From the NCBI GenBank assembly GCA_003220685.1, contig QHTE01000052.1, positions 49,174 to 113,173 on the forward strand: 64,000 nucleotides of DNA. The letters run 5' to 3'. The notes below the pieces were generated by a model. The model saw nothing but the letters and a program-made list of their open reading frames with translations, was not told the DNA's origin and made no database searches. Positions 51,880-59,538 of the stretch are shown piece by piece. Origin of the DNA: Candidatus Rokuibacteriota bacterium (GTDB lineage: Bacteria > Methylomirabilota > Methylomirabilia > Rokubacteriales > CSP1-6). The position numbers were made by a program, and so were the translations under genes. The number at the start of each line of letters is the position of its first letter. Positions within the stretch are counted from its first letter, which is position 1.

Positions 51880-51952
51880 GGGTCGAGGTGGGGCTGGGGG
51901 GAGGGTTGCTGCTACCAGGTCGAGGCGGGCACCCCCAGCCCCACCTCGACCC
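51880..51952. terminator. Long perfect inverted repeat between convergent genes
   Basis: A 21-base arm at 51880-51900 and its exact reverse complement at 51932-51952 enclose a 31-base loop. The arms are very G/C-rich (GGGTCGAGGTGGGG / CCCCACCTCGACCC core). It lies between the pyrE-like stop (51824) and the radical SAM stop (51962), so a bidirectional terminator or mRNA-end stabiliser is likely. There is no U tract. Confidence 0.55.
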
Positions 51953-51961
51953 GGCCCCGGC

Positions 51962-53779
51962 TTATGCGGCTTCCCAGAGACCCTCGGCGACGCCAGCGCT
52001 CTTGTAGGCGTCGCGGATGCGGTCGAGGTTCTTCGTGAAGAGAAGCCCGATCTTCGCAAAGGGCTCGAAGACGGGGCCCTGGCCGTCGAGCAGCGGAAAG
52101 CTCACGCGCGGCAGCTTCTCCCACTGGCTCTGGAGCACCGTGTTCACGCTCGCGAGGCTCGCGTAGAACTCCTCGCGCTCCTTGACGGCGCGCTTGACGA
52201 TCGGCGTGATCAGGCAGTCGACGGTCTCCTTGGCGCGCGCGGCGCCCTCGGCGGCCGCCTCGGCCAGCGGCACGACCGTCACGCCGAGCTCTCCGAGGAA
52301 GCGCTGGAGCAGGCGTCCCACCGAATCCTGGAGCAGGATCGCCGGCAGCCCCACCCGCTGCATCGCGTGGTGCCCGAGCTCTTTCACGTCCGAATAGAGC
52401 TGGGCCTTGAGCCACTCGACGTGCTGGCGGTTCTCCTCGTCCTTCCACCAGTCGCGGACCATGCGCTTGCCGAAATAGCGGATCACCGCGTAGTACCGGT
52501 CGCCCTTCATGATCTTCTTGGCGATGCCCCGCCAGGAGTAGAACTTCGCCATTGCGTCGAGCGCGCCCTTCTGTAATTCGTAGGGGCTCATGCGCCGGGG
52601 CTGGTGCACGACGTGGTGGCCGTCGTAGAACTGCCAGTTTTTGCTGATCACGTACTTGGCGCCGCGGTCGTAGAGCTGCTCCCAGTCGGGCGAGCCCGGA
52701 ATCGGCGTCAGGATCATGAACTGGATGGAGTCGATGTCGTTCTTGAGCGCGAACTCGGCGGTGGCGTCGATCGTCTCGACGTCGTCCTCGTCGGAGCCGA
52801 CCACGAACATGCCGTGGATCCGGATCTTGTGGGCGTGGAACCGCTCGATCGAGCGCTCGATCTTGGCCAGGTCCTGCTTCTTCTGGAACAGCTTGAGCGT
52901 CCGAGGATTGATCGATTCGAAGCCGACGTAGACGTTGAAGCAGTTCGAGTCGCGCATGAGCTGGAGGAGCTCGGGATCGTCGACGGTCTCGGTCCGCACC
53001 TGGGCACCCCATTCGGGCGTCAGGTCGCGGGCGATCATCCCGCGCAGGAGATCTTTGCAGCGCTTCTTGTTCGCCGTGAAGATGTCGTCGGCGAAGAACG
53101 TGTAGGCGTTGCCCCGGTGGCTCTCGAGCTCCTGCAGGACGCGCTCGACCGAGTGCGTCCGGAAGGCGTGGCCGTACATGCCCGGCACCGAGCAGAACGT
53201 GCACGAGAACGGGCAGCCGCGCGACGTCGCGACCGAGATGACGCCGCCGGGCGTCCAGCCCGTGATGAGCTTGTAGTCCGGGATCGGGTTCACGTCGAGG
53301 TTGGGGATCTTCGGACGCTCCGGGTGATTCACCACCTTGCCGTCCACGACGTACGAGAGATTCTTGATCTGCTCGAACCCGTGGCCGGCCTGGATGGTGT
53401 CCACCAGCTCCTGGAACGCGAACTCCCCCTCGCCCCGGATCACGTAGTCCGCGTGCTCGAGCCCTTCCTCGGGCAGGAAGCTCACGTGCGTGCCGCCCAT
53501 GACGGCAATGCCGCCGGCCGCGCGAACCTGGTCGGCGAGCCGGTAGGACTGCGGCGCCGTCGAGGTGATCGCCGAGATGGCGACCAGGTCGGCCGACAGG
53601 ACTTCCTTCATGTCCGGGGCCTGGATGTCCTCGATGTAGACACGGACGTCGTAGCCTTTGGCCCGCATGATTGTGGCGAGCAGAACCGACCCGATCCGTG
53701 GAATGCAGACCCGACTGTAGATGTGGAGATGAGTCGACTTCGGTTCTACGAACACAAGCTTCTTGAGCGCGCGTCTCAT
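51962..53779 (-). CDS. B12-binding-domain radical SAM protein
   Basis: Large radical SAM enzyme of 605 residues. Residues 1-150 form a cobalamin-binding-type domain (SVLLATIMRAKGYDVRVY, VAISAITSTAPQSYRLA, VMGGTHVSFLPEEGL). The [4Fe-4S] motif is CPFSCTFCSV (Cys-x3-Cys-x2-Cys), followed by VYVGFESINPRTL and TPIPGSPDWEQLYDRG. The C-terminal 170 residues, helical and charged (VDCLITPIVKRAVKEREEFY), have no obvious family. ATG 53779 has AGGAGA upstream. It stands alone between two non-coding elements. Class members perform methylations or C-C couplings; the substrate is unknown. It resembles lipid or hopanoid-type methylases only in layout. Confidence 0.85.
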   Translation of the reverse strand: MRRALKKLVFVEPKSTHLHIYSRVCIPRIGSVLLATIMRAKGYDVRVYIEDIQAPDMKEVLSADLVAISAITSTAPQSYRLADQVRAAGGIAVMGGTHVSFLPEEGLEHADYVIRGEGEFAFQELVDTIQAGHGFEQIKNLSYVVDGKVVNHPERPKIPNLDVNPIPDYKLITGWTPGGVISVATSRGCPFSCTFCSVPGMYGHAFRTHSVERVLQELESHRGNAYTFFADDIFTANKKRCKDLLRGMIARDLTPEWGAQVRTETVDDPELLQLMRDSNCFNVYVGFESINPRTLKLFQKKQDLAKIERSIERFHAHKIRIHGMFVVGSDEDDVETIDATAEFALKNDIDSIQFMILTPIPGSPDWEQLYDRGAKYVISKNWQFYDGHHVVHQPRRMSPYELQKGALDAMAKFYSWRGIAKKIMKGDRYYAVIRYFGKRMVRDWWKDEENRQHVEWLKAQLYSDVKELGHHAMQRVGLPAILLQDSVGRLLQRFLGELGVTVVPLAEAAAEGAARAKETVDCLITPIVKRAVKEREEFYASLASVNTVLQSQWEKLPRVSFPLLDGQGPVFEPFAKIGLLFTKNLDRIRDAYKSAGVAEGLWEAA

Positions 53780-53936
53780 CGACGGAGGTCTCCTCAAGAG
53801 CGGGTAGTTATTGGTGACGGGCAGCGCCACGACCGTGCGCCCACGCTAACATCGCGGCTGCAACGAAGTCAATTTCCGGATGACCCAATATCTTGGGCGC
53901 GAGCCGTCTCGGCCCCCCAGGTATTGACTTTTAGCC

Positions 53937-53965
53937 TTGACAGATTTTTGCCACCTCACTAGCAT
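53937..53965 (+). promoter_or_regulatory. Near-consensus sigma-70 promoter of a small transcription unit
   Basis: A perfect TTGACA (53937-53942) and TAGCAT (53960-53965, four of six) have a 17-base spacer. The direction is away from the radical SAM gene. The transcript would start near 53972 and include the lysine-rich ORF and the following hairpin, about 130 bases in all. Confidence 0.6.
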
Positions 53966-54013
53966 GCCGAGCAGATACGCCATTCGATCGTCCCGGCGGA
54001 GGGAGGTGAGACG

Positions 54014-54052
54014 GTGGCGAAGAAGAAGGCAACCAAGAAGAAGAAGAAGTAG
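54014..54052 (+). CDS. 12-residue lysine-rich peptide ORF
   Basis: A GTG start is placed seven bases after an excellent Shine-Dalgarno (GGAGGTG, 54002-54008), and the frame ends in TAG after twelve codons: V-A-K-K-K-A-T-K5. Eight of twelve residues are Lys, all encoded by AAG. Such a Lys run is typical of histone-H1-like or ribosome-pausing tails, but here it is the whole product. Promoter, ribosome site, ORF and a downstream hairpin form one compact unit, so expression is likely; whether the peptide, the RNA, or ribosome pausing matters is unknown. No similar tiny gene is visible elsewhere in the window. Confidence 0.5.
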   Translation: MAKKKATKKKKK

Positions 54053-54067
54053 GGCCCACGCGGCGCT

Positions 54068-54101
54068 CGGCCCTGTCGATCCGGCTTCATCGGCAGGGCC
54101 G
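54068..54101 (+). terminator. Strong hairpin after the lysine-rich ORF
   Basis: A 13-pair stem (54068-54080 with 54089-54101, one G-U pair) closes an eight-base loop; the core is CGGCCCTG/CAGGGCCG. It starts 16 bases after the TAG. No U tract follows (CGCGCCATCTAA), so it may be a non-canonical terminator or a structured part of a small RNA. Confidence 0.55.
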
Positions 54102-54112
54102 CGCCATCTAAC

Positions 54113-54225
54113 GAGATGAGGGGAGCGACCTCTGAATACCGCGTGCCCCCGACTGTCGCATATGAGGGGGGCGACCCCCGATACCGCGTGCCCCCGACTG
54201 TCGCATATGGGGGGGGCGACCCCCC
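54113..54225. repeat. 45-bp tandem repeat (two full copies plus a partial one)
   Basis: Units at 54136-54180 and 54181-54225 differ at only two or three positions, and a diverged 23-base partial copy precedes them (54113-54135). Each unit contains a GGGGG-GCGA-CCCCC element, which would fold as a hairpin with a GNRA tetraloop, plus a CATATG dyad. It lies between the small hairpin and the end of nrdR. It could act as a terminator array or a REP-like element. Confidence 0.75.
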
Positions 54226-54270
54226 TCATACTCCCCCCGGTTACTAACGCTTCGCGGTTGTTCGGGCGGG

Positions 54271-54774
54271 TCACTTGGTTTTGGCGAGGGGGCGGGGCTT
54301 GGCGGGGGCGGCTTTCGTCTTGTCGTCCCGCTGGAGGCCCTTGACCTCCTCGACGAACTGGCCGATGTCCTTGAACTGCCGGTAGACCGAGGCGAAGCGG
54401 ACGTAGGCGACCGGGTCCAGGCGCTGCAGATGGTCCATCACTACCCGGCCGAGCTCCTCGCTGCTGATCTCTTTCTCGGCGCGCTCGTGCAGCTGGGCTT
54501 CGATCTCGACGACGACGTCGTCGACGGCCTGCACCCCGACCGATCGCTTCTCGCACGACTTCAAGATGGACCCTCGGAGCTTCTGGCGGTCGAAGGGCTC
54601 GCGGCGGCCGTCGCGCTTGACCACGTGCGGCAGCACGTCCTCGATGTATTCATAGGTCGTGTACCGTCGGTGGCACTTGAGGCACTCGCGGCGGCGCCGG
54701 ATGAACTCCCCGTCCCGGCCCACTCGCGAGTCGACGACCCGATCCTCCGTGTGACCGCAAAACGGGCACTTCAT
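54271..54774 (-). CDS. nrdR: Transcriptional repressor NrdR
   Basis: Zinc-finger/ATP-cone repressor of ribonucleotide reductase genes, 167 residues. The N-terminal zinc ribbon has CPFCGHTEDRVVDSR and RRECLKCHRRYTTYE; the ATP-cone begins at LPHVVKRDGRREPFDRQKL. The C-terminus adds about 17 basic residues (KTKAAPAKPRPLAKTK) beyond the usual end. No NrdR box or nrd gene was found in the window. The gene follows glyA on the same strand by 31 bp, a common nrdR context. Confidence 0.95.
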   Translation of the reverse strand: MKCPFCGHTEDRVVDSRVGRDGEFIRRRRECLKCHRRYTTYEYIEDVLPHVVKRDGRREPFDRQKLRGSILKSCEKRSVGVQAVDDVVVEIEAQLHERAEKEISSEELGRVVMDHLQRLDPVAYVRFASVYRQFKDIGQFVEEVKGLQRDDKTKAAPAKPRPLAKTK

Positions 54775-54805
54775 CGGGCTTTCCCCCTTGCCGATGCCGG
54801 TTGGG

Positions 54806-56053
54806 TCATCGGGTTCGCTCCGAGTAAAGCGGGAACCGATTCGTCAGCTCCTGCACCTCTCCCCGCACCTTCGCCTCCACCGACGAGGAGCCGAGATTGG
54901 CCAGCACCTGATCAATGAGGCGCGCGATCTCGGCCATCTCGGCCTCGCGCATGCCGCGCGTCGTGACCGCGGGTGTGCCGATCCGGATGCCGCTCGTCAC
55001 CATCGGGCTCTTCGTCTCGAACGGCACCGTGTTCTTGTTGACGGTGATCCACGCGCGATCGAGCGCCTCCTGGGCGTCCTTGCCGGTGATATTCCGGGGC
55101 GTGAGGTCGACAAGCATCAGGTGCGTGTCCGTGCCCCCGCTCACGAGCCGGTAGCCGTGCCCGAGGAGCGCCGTGGCGAGCGCCGCCGCGTTCTTCACGA
55201 TCTGCTGCTGATAGCTGCGCCAGGCCGGCGTGAGGGCCTCGCGGAAGGCCACGGCCTTGCCGGCGATCACGTGCATGAGCGGGCCGCCCTGCACGCCCGG
55301 CATCACGGTCCGGTCGAGCGCCTGCGCGTGCGCGGCCCGGCACATGACCATCCCGCCGCGCGGGCCGCGAAGCGTCTTGTGCGTCGTCGTCGTGACGAAA
55401 TCCGCGATGCCCACGGGCGAGGGATGAAGCGTCGCGGCAACGAGCCCGGCCGGGTGCGCGATGTCGGCCATCAGGGCCGCGCCGACCTCGCGCGCGATCT
55501 CGCCGAACGGCGCGAAGTCGATCGCCCGCGGGAACGCCGAGCCGCCGGCGATGATCAGCTTGGGCCGGTGCTGGCGCGCCAGGTCGCGGACCTGATCGAG
55601 ATCGATGCGCTCGGTGTCTCGGCGCACGCCGTACGCGACGATCGAATAGAGCTTGCCGGAGTAGTTGACGGGGCTCCCGGCCGTCAGGTGTCCGCCGTGA
55701 GAGAGGTTGGGGCCGAGCACGGTATCGCCCGGCTTCAGCAAGGTGAAGTAGACGGCCATGTTGGCCTGCGCCCCCGAATGGGGCTGGACGTTGGCGTGCT
55801 CAGCGCCAAAGAGCTCCTTGGCGCGGGCGATCGCGAGGTCCTCGACGACATCGACCACCTCGCAGCCGCCGTAGTATCGGCGCCCGGGGTACCCTTCGGC
55901 GTACTTGTTGGTCAGCACCGAGCCGACCGCCTCGAGCACCGCCTCGGACACGAAGTTCTCGGAGGCGATCAGCTCGAGATTGCGATGCTGCCGCTGCGCC
56001 TCTGCGCGCAGCGCCTTGGCGATCTCGGGGTCGGTGTCAGCGAGCCGGTGCAT
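54806..56053 (-). CDS. glyA: Serine hydroxymethyltransferase
   Basis: PLP enzyme of 415 residues that interconverts serine and glycine while charging tetrahydrofolate with a one-carbon unit, feeding the purine genes nearby. Motifs: [20 protein letters not shown] at the start, [20 protein letters not shown], and the PLP lysine in [14 protein letters not shown] (about residue 229). Full family length. The ATG at 56053 lies inside the end of rpiB (17-bp overlap), so the two are co-translated from the promoter at 56521-56550. Confidence 0.96.
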   Translation of the reverse strand: MHRLADTDPEIAKALRAEAQRQHRNLELIASENFVSEAVLEAVGSVLTNKYAEGYPGRRYYGGCEVVDVVEDLAIARAKELFGAEHANVQPHSGAQANMAVYFTLLKPGDTVLGPNLSHGGHLTAGSPVNYSGKLYSIVAYGVRRDTERIDLDQVRDLARQHRPKLIIAGGSAFPRAIDFAPFGEIAREVGAALMADIAHPAGLVAATLHPSPVGIADFVTTTTHKTLRGPRGGMVMCRAAHAQALDRTVMPGVQGGPLMHVIAGKAVAFREALTPAWRSYQQQIVKNAAALATALLGHGYRLVSGGTDTHLMLVDLTPRNITGKDAQEALDRAWITVNKNTVPFETKSPMVTSGIRIGTPAVTTRGMREAEMAEIARLIDQVLANLGSSSVEAKVRGEVQELTNRFPLYSERTR

Positions 56054-56513
56054 CTCGCGGCTCCCGCTCCCGCAGGTCGTCGAGGGCGACGATCTTTTCT
56101 ATCCGACGAGCATGACGGCCGCCGGCGAACTCGGCGCCGAGCCAGACCTCGAGGATCTCGATGGCGGCCTCGCACGCCGTGATCCGCGCCCCGATCGCCA
56201 GGACGTTGGCGTCGTTGTGCTCGCGGCTCATCCGCGCCGTGTACGCGTCGCTGCAGGCGGCGGCGCGGACGCCCGGGACCTTGTTCGCGGCCATGGCCAT
56301 CCCGATGCCGGTGCCGCAGACGAGCACGCCTCGGTCAGCCTTGCCCGCGGTGATGGCGCCGCCGACACCGATCGCAAAGTCTGGATAGTCGACGGACTCG
56401 GCCGACTGCGTTCCCAGGTCGACGACGTCGTAGCCGTGGGAGATCAGCCAGGTCTTGAGGTCTTCTTTCAGCGGAAAGCCGGCGTGGTCAGCGCCCAACG
56501 CGACGACAGTCAT
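56037..56513 (-). CDS. rpiB: Ribose 5-phosphate isomerase B
   Basis: RpiB/LacAB-family isomerase, about 158 residues, interconverting ribose 5-phosphate and ribulose 5-phosphate. Motifs: [15 protein letters not shown] at the N-terminus, the anion-hole loop [15 protein letters not shown] with active-site Cys, and [18 protein letters not shown] 56513 is the conserved start ([10 protein letters not shown]); it lacks a proper Shine-Dalgarno sequence and lies seven bases after a -10 box, so the mRNA is predicted to be leaderless. The gene supplies ribose 5-phosphate for PRPP and purines. Confidence 0.94.
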   Translation of the reverse strand: MTVVALGADHAGFPLKEDLKTWLISHGYDVVDLGTQSAESVDYPDFAIGVGGAITAGKADRGVLVCGTGIGMAMAANKVPGVRAAACSDAYTARMSREHNDANVLAIGARITACEAAIEILEVWLGAEFAGGRHARRIEKIVALDDLREREPRDAPAR

Positions 56514-56520
56514 ACCTGGC

Positions 56521-56550
56521 ACCATATCGGTAGTGGCTCCGGCGTGTCAA
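56521..56550 (-). promoter_or_regulatory. Promoter of rpiB-glyA, placed for a leaderless mRNA
   Basis: On the minus strand a perfect TTGACA (56550-56545) and TATGGT (56526-56521) are 18 bases apart. The rpiB ATG begins only seven bases after the -10, exactly where transcription should start. Confidence 0.6.
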
Positions 56551-56580
56551 GCCACCAACATAAGGGGGATTGCGCGGTCT

Positions 56581-57756
56581 TCAGGCCGGGAACGCGAAGG
56601 GCTCCACCGAGGCGCCGTCGCAGCCGGCGGCGACCAGCCGCGGGATCTCCAGCCGCGCCTCGATCGCGCCGACCTCGTGCTCCGACATCCGCGTGGCCGG
56701 ATGCCTCGGGACGAACAGGGTGCAGCAGTCGGCGTCCGGCTCGATCGAGATCTCGAACGTGTCGAGGCGGCGCGCTTCCTCGGTGATCTCGAGCTTGTCC
56801 ATGCCGATGAGCGGTCTCAGGATCGGCATCGTCGCGGCCTCGTCGATCCGCGCGATGTTCGGGAGGGTCTGCGACGCGACCTGGCCGAGGCTTTCGCCCG
56901 TGGTCAGTGCGACAGCACCGTGCTTGCGCGCCAGCGCCTCGGCGATCCGCACCATCAGCCGGCGATAGATCACGACCCGCGCCGGCGGCGGGACGGTCAG
57001 CACGACCTCGCGCTGGATCTCGCCAAAGGGCACCAGCACGAGCGTGGAGTCGTACTGCCACTCGGTCAGCCGCTCCACGAGGGCGCGCGCCTTGGCCTGA
57101 GAGGTGGCCGGCAGATAGGGCACGCTGTGGAAGTGGACGAACACGACGCGGCAGCCGCGCTTCATCATCCGCCAGGCGGCGACGGGCGAATCGATCCCGC
57201 CCGACAGGAGCGCCGCGACGGTACCGCTAGCGCCGACGGGGAGCCCGCCCGGGCCGGGCTCAGGATCGACGTAGACGAACGTCTCGGCCGGCATGACCTC
57301 GACGTGGATCTCCAGCGCAGGGTGACGTAGATCGACGCGCGTGGCGACGCCCTCGAGCACGAACGCGCCGAGCTGGCGATTGAGCTCCACGCTCGTCAAC
57401 GGATACGTCTTGAACGCCCGGCGCGCCGAGATCCTGAACGATGGGAAGCTTCGCCCCTCGACGAGCGCAGCGACGGCCGCCTTCATCGCCTCGACGGTTG
57501 ACACCACGCGATACGCGAGCGCCGCGCTCGCGACGCCGCAGACGCGCCGCACGCGGTCGCGGACGGCGCCCGGGTCGGGATGCCCGTCGAGCTCGAGCAA
57601 GAGGCGGCCGGAGAGCTGGCGCAGGCGCACCGGGCCGAGATCCGAGGTCGCCTGTCTCAGGTTGCGGGCGAGGTGTCGGAGGAAGAGCGGTCGGTTCCCT
57701 CGCTTGAGGCCGAGCTCGTGGTAGTGCACGAGCACGACGGGACGCAGCCTGGCCAC
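56581..57756 (-). CDS. thiI: tRNA 4-thiouridine synthetase ThiI (no rhodanese domain)
   Basis: Adenylates uridine-8 of tRNA for sulfur insertion and can serve thiamine-thiazole synthesis. 391 residues: N-terminal ferredoxin-like region (LVHYHELGLKRGNRPLF), THUMP domain to about residue 165 (VELNRQLGAFVLEG), then the PP-loop ATPase LLSGGIDSPVAAW and GESLGQVASQTLPN. The rhodanese-like C-terminal domain found in E. coli ThiI is absent, as in many bacteria; sulfur would be supplied directly by a desulfurase. It starts two bases after the mobA stop. Confidence 0.94.
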   Translation of the reverse strand: MARLRPVVLVHYHELGLKRGNRPLFLRHLARNLRQATSDLGPVRLRQLSGRLLLELDGHPDPGAVRDRVRRVCGVASAALAYRVVSTVEAMKAAVAALVEGRSFPSFRISARRAFKTYPLTSVELNRQLGAFVLEGVATRVDLRHPALEIHVEVMPAETFVYVDPEPGPGGLPVGASGTVAALLSGGIDSPVAAWRMMKRGCRVVFVHFHSVPYLPATSQAKARALVERLTEWQYDSTLVLVPFGEIQREVVLTVPPPARVVIYRRLMVRIAEALARKHGAVALTTGESLGQVASQTLPNIARIDEAATMPILRPLIGMDKLEITEEARRLDTFEISIEPDADCCTLFVPRHPATRMSEHEVGAIEARLEIPRLVAAGCDGASVEPFAFPA

Positions 57757-57758
57757 GG

Positions 57759-58337
57759 TCAGTCGAGCGCCCGGGCGAGCGCGCGGGCGCGCTCGAGCTC
57801 GTCCGGCGTGTTCACGTTCATGAAGACGACGCGCGGATCGCGAAACCGCGCCACGTCCGCCTCGGCGATCTCCACCACCCGCACGCGTGGCAGGAAGTCG
57901 ACGACCTTGAGCTGCCCGGCCACCAGCCGCTCCGCGATGTGCGGCAGGCAGGCCTTGCCGTACGCGGCGTGCAGGGTCTCGAGCCTGGTGCCGACGCGGG
58001 GGATCACGACGTCACCCACCCCCGCGCGCGAGGCGACGAGCTTGACAACGTCGGGATGCAGGAACGGCATGTCGCACGCGACCGCGGCGGCCTGGAGACC
58101 GGAGTAGATCCCGCCGAGGGAGCCGTGATCGGGATAGACGTCCGCCACCATCGGCAGCGCGAGGAACGCGTAGAGCTCGGGCGTGTTGGTCACGACGAGG
58201 ACGTCGTCGACCGACGGAGCCAGCGCGGCGAACACGCGCTCGATGATCGGCCGCCCGCCGAGCTCGATGAGGGCCTTGGGTCGGCCGCCCATCCGCGTGC
58301 TCCGGCCCCCGGCCTGGATGACGCCGGTGATTTTCAT
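57759..58337 (-). CDS. mobA: Molybdenum cofactor guanylyltransferase MobA-like protein with a short internal loop
   Basis: NTP-transferase-fold protein, 192 residues, that attaches GMP to molybdopterin. The nucleotide-binding start is VIQAGGRSTRMGGRPKALIEL, and the metal Asp lies in ACDMPFLHPDVV. Between LGGIYSGLQAA and VACDMPFL about eight residues that normally form a strand are absent, so GLQAAAVACD looks like an in-frame internal deletion. Apart from that the length and order are normal. It overlaps the tsaC/sua5 stop by four bases (ATGA). Function may be impaired if the loss is real; assembly error is equally possible. Confidence 0.85.
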   Translation of the reverse strand: MKITGVIQAGGRSTRMGGRPKALIELGGRPIIERVFAALAPSVDDVLVVTNTPELYAFLALPMVADVYPDHGSLGGIYSGLQAAAVACDMPFLHPDVVKLVASRAGVGDVVIPRVGTRLETLHAAYGKACLPHIAERLVAGQLKVVDFLPRVRVVEIAEADVARFRDPRVVFMNVNTPDELERARALARALD

Positions 58338-59008
58338 TCACGAGCTCGTCCGGACGGCTGGGCGCTCGAACCCCGCGCGCCGATGTCGCGCACGATCACC
58401 GCGCCCCGACGCAGGATGCGCGCGGGCTCCGTGGTGAGATCGAGCACCGTCGAGGGCTCCCCGCCGGGGGTTGCTCCCCCGTCGAGGACGAGATCGATGC
58501 CCTCGGGAAAGTACACGAGGACGCCGGCCGCGCTCGTCGGCGGCGCCAGACCGTCCGGGTTCGCGCTCGGCGCCGTCACCGGCTCGCCAAGCAGCTCGAC
58601 CAGGCCGCGCGCGATCGGATGGGGCGAGAGGCGGACGCCGAGTGTTCCCGTTCCCGCCGTCACGACGGACGGCACCGTGGGGAGCGCGGGAAGCACGAGC
58701 GTCAGCGCGCCGGGCCAGTAGCGCGTCATCAGGTCGCGCGCCGCTGGGCCGACTCGCGCCACGGTCTCGGCCATCGCGACCGACGCGACGAGGACCAGCA
58801 GCGGCTTTGATTCGGGGCGTCCCTTCAGCTCGAAGATCCGTCGGACCGATCCGGCGTCGAGCGCGGCTGCGGCCAGTCCGTAGAACGTCTCGGTCGGAAG
58901 CGCCACCACGCCGCCGGCCCGGAGGGTGTCCGCGGCGGCGCGCAGGGTGGCTCGAGTGGGCGCAACGGGGTCGACGGTGACGACGCGCGAGCCCTCGGCG
59001 TGCGTCAC
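58334..59008 (-). CDS. L-threonylcarbamoyladenylate synthase (TsaC/Sua5/YrdC family)
   Basis: Makes threonylcarbamoyl-AMP for the t6A pathway that also uses TsaB. About 224 residues, YrdC domain: GGVVALPTETFYGLAAAA (substrate-site KRxxn-type region), RRIFELKGRPESKPLLVLV, and the late VTAPSANPDGLAPP block. The extra C-terminal Sua5 domain is missing, so it is a single-domain YrdC-type protein. GTG 59008 overlaps the purE stop (GTGA). Upstream frame extensions are antisense-derived and unlikely. Confidence 0.92.
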   Translation of the reverse strand: MTHAEGSRVVTVDPVAPTRATLRAAADTLRAGGVVALPTETFYGLAAAALDAGSVRRIFELKGRPESKPLLVLVASVAMAETVARVGPAARDLMTRYWPGALTLVLPALPTVPSVVTAGTGTLGVRLSPHPIARGLVELLGEPVTAPSANPDGLAPPTSAAGVLVYFPEGIDLVLDGGATPGGEPSTVLDLTTEPARILRRGAVIVRDIGARGSSAQPSGRARE

Positions 59009-59538
59009 GTCCCCGACTTCGGCGGCCCGCCCGACTTCATCTGCGCGGCGACCCTGCGCGCGCGCTCGTCGACTTCGTCGGCCAGCCGCTTGCGATAGGC
59101 CGCGATCCGCATGGCCAGGGCCGGATCGCCGACCGACAGGATCTGCGCGGCCAGGAGCCCCGCGTTCGCCGCGCCCCACTTGCCGATCGCCACCGTCGCG
59201 ACCGGCACGCCTTTCGGCATCTGCACGATCGAAAGCAGCGCGTCGATGCCGCCGAGCGGCGTCGACGCGATCGGGACACCGATCACCGGCAGCGGCGAGG
59301 AGGCGGCGAGCACGCCGGGCAGCGCGGCGGCCCCGCCGGCGCCGGCGATCAGCACGCCGAGTCCGCGCGCGTGCGCGGTCGTGGCGTACTCGTGGGTTCG
59401 CTCCGGCGTTCGATGGGCCGAGGTGACGACGACCTCGCTCCCGACCTCGAGCGCGTCGAGCACCTTCACCGCTTCGAGCATCACGTCGAGATCGCTGTCG
59501 CTGCCGAGCACGATGCCTACCCGCACGGGTCCTGTCAC
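59005..59538 (-). CDS. purE: 5-(carboxyamino)imidazole ribonucleotide mutase PurE
   Basis: Step 6 of de novo purine synthesis, about 177 residues. Class I PurE markers: GIVLGSDSDLDVMLEAV, VVVTSAHRTPERTHEYA, VLIAGAGGAAALPGVLA and GGIDALLSIVQMPKGVPVAT. GTG 59538 overlaps the purD stop (GTGA) and gives the conserved N-terminus. A companion purK is not in the window. Confidence 0.95.
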   Translation of the reverse strand: MTGPVRVGIVLGSDSDLDVMLEAVKVLDALEVGSEVVVTSAHRTPERTHEYATTAHARGLGVLIAGAGGAAALPGVLAASSPLPVIGVPIASTPLGGIDALLSIVQMPKGVPVATVAIGKWGAANAGLLAAQILSVGDPALAMRIAAYRKRLADEVDERARRVAAQMKSGGPPKSGT

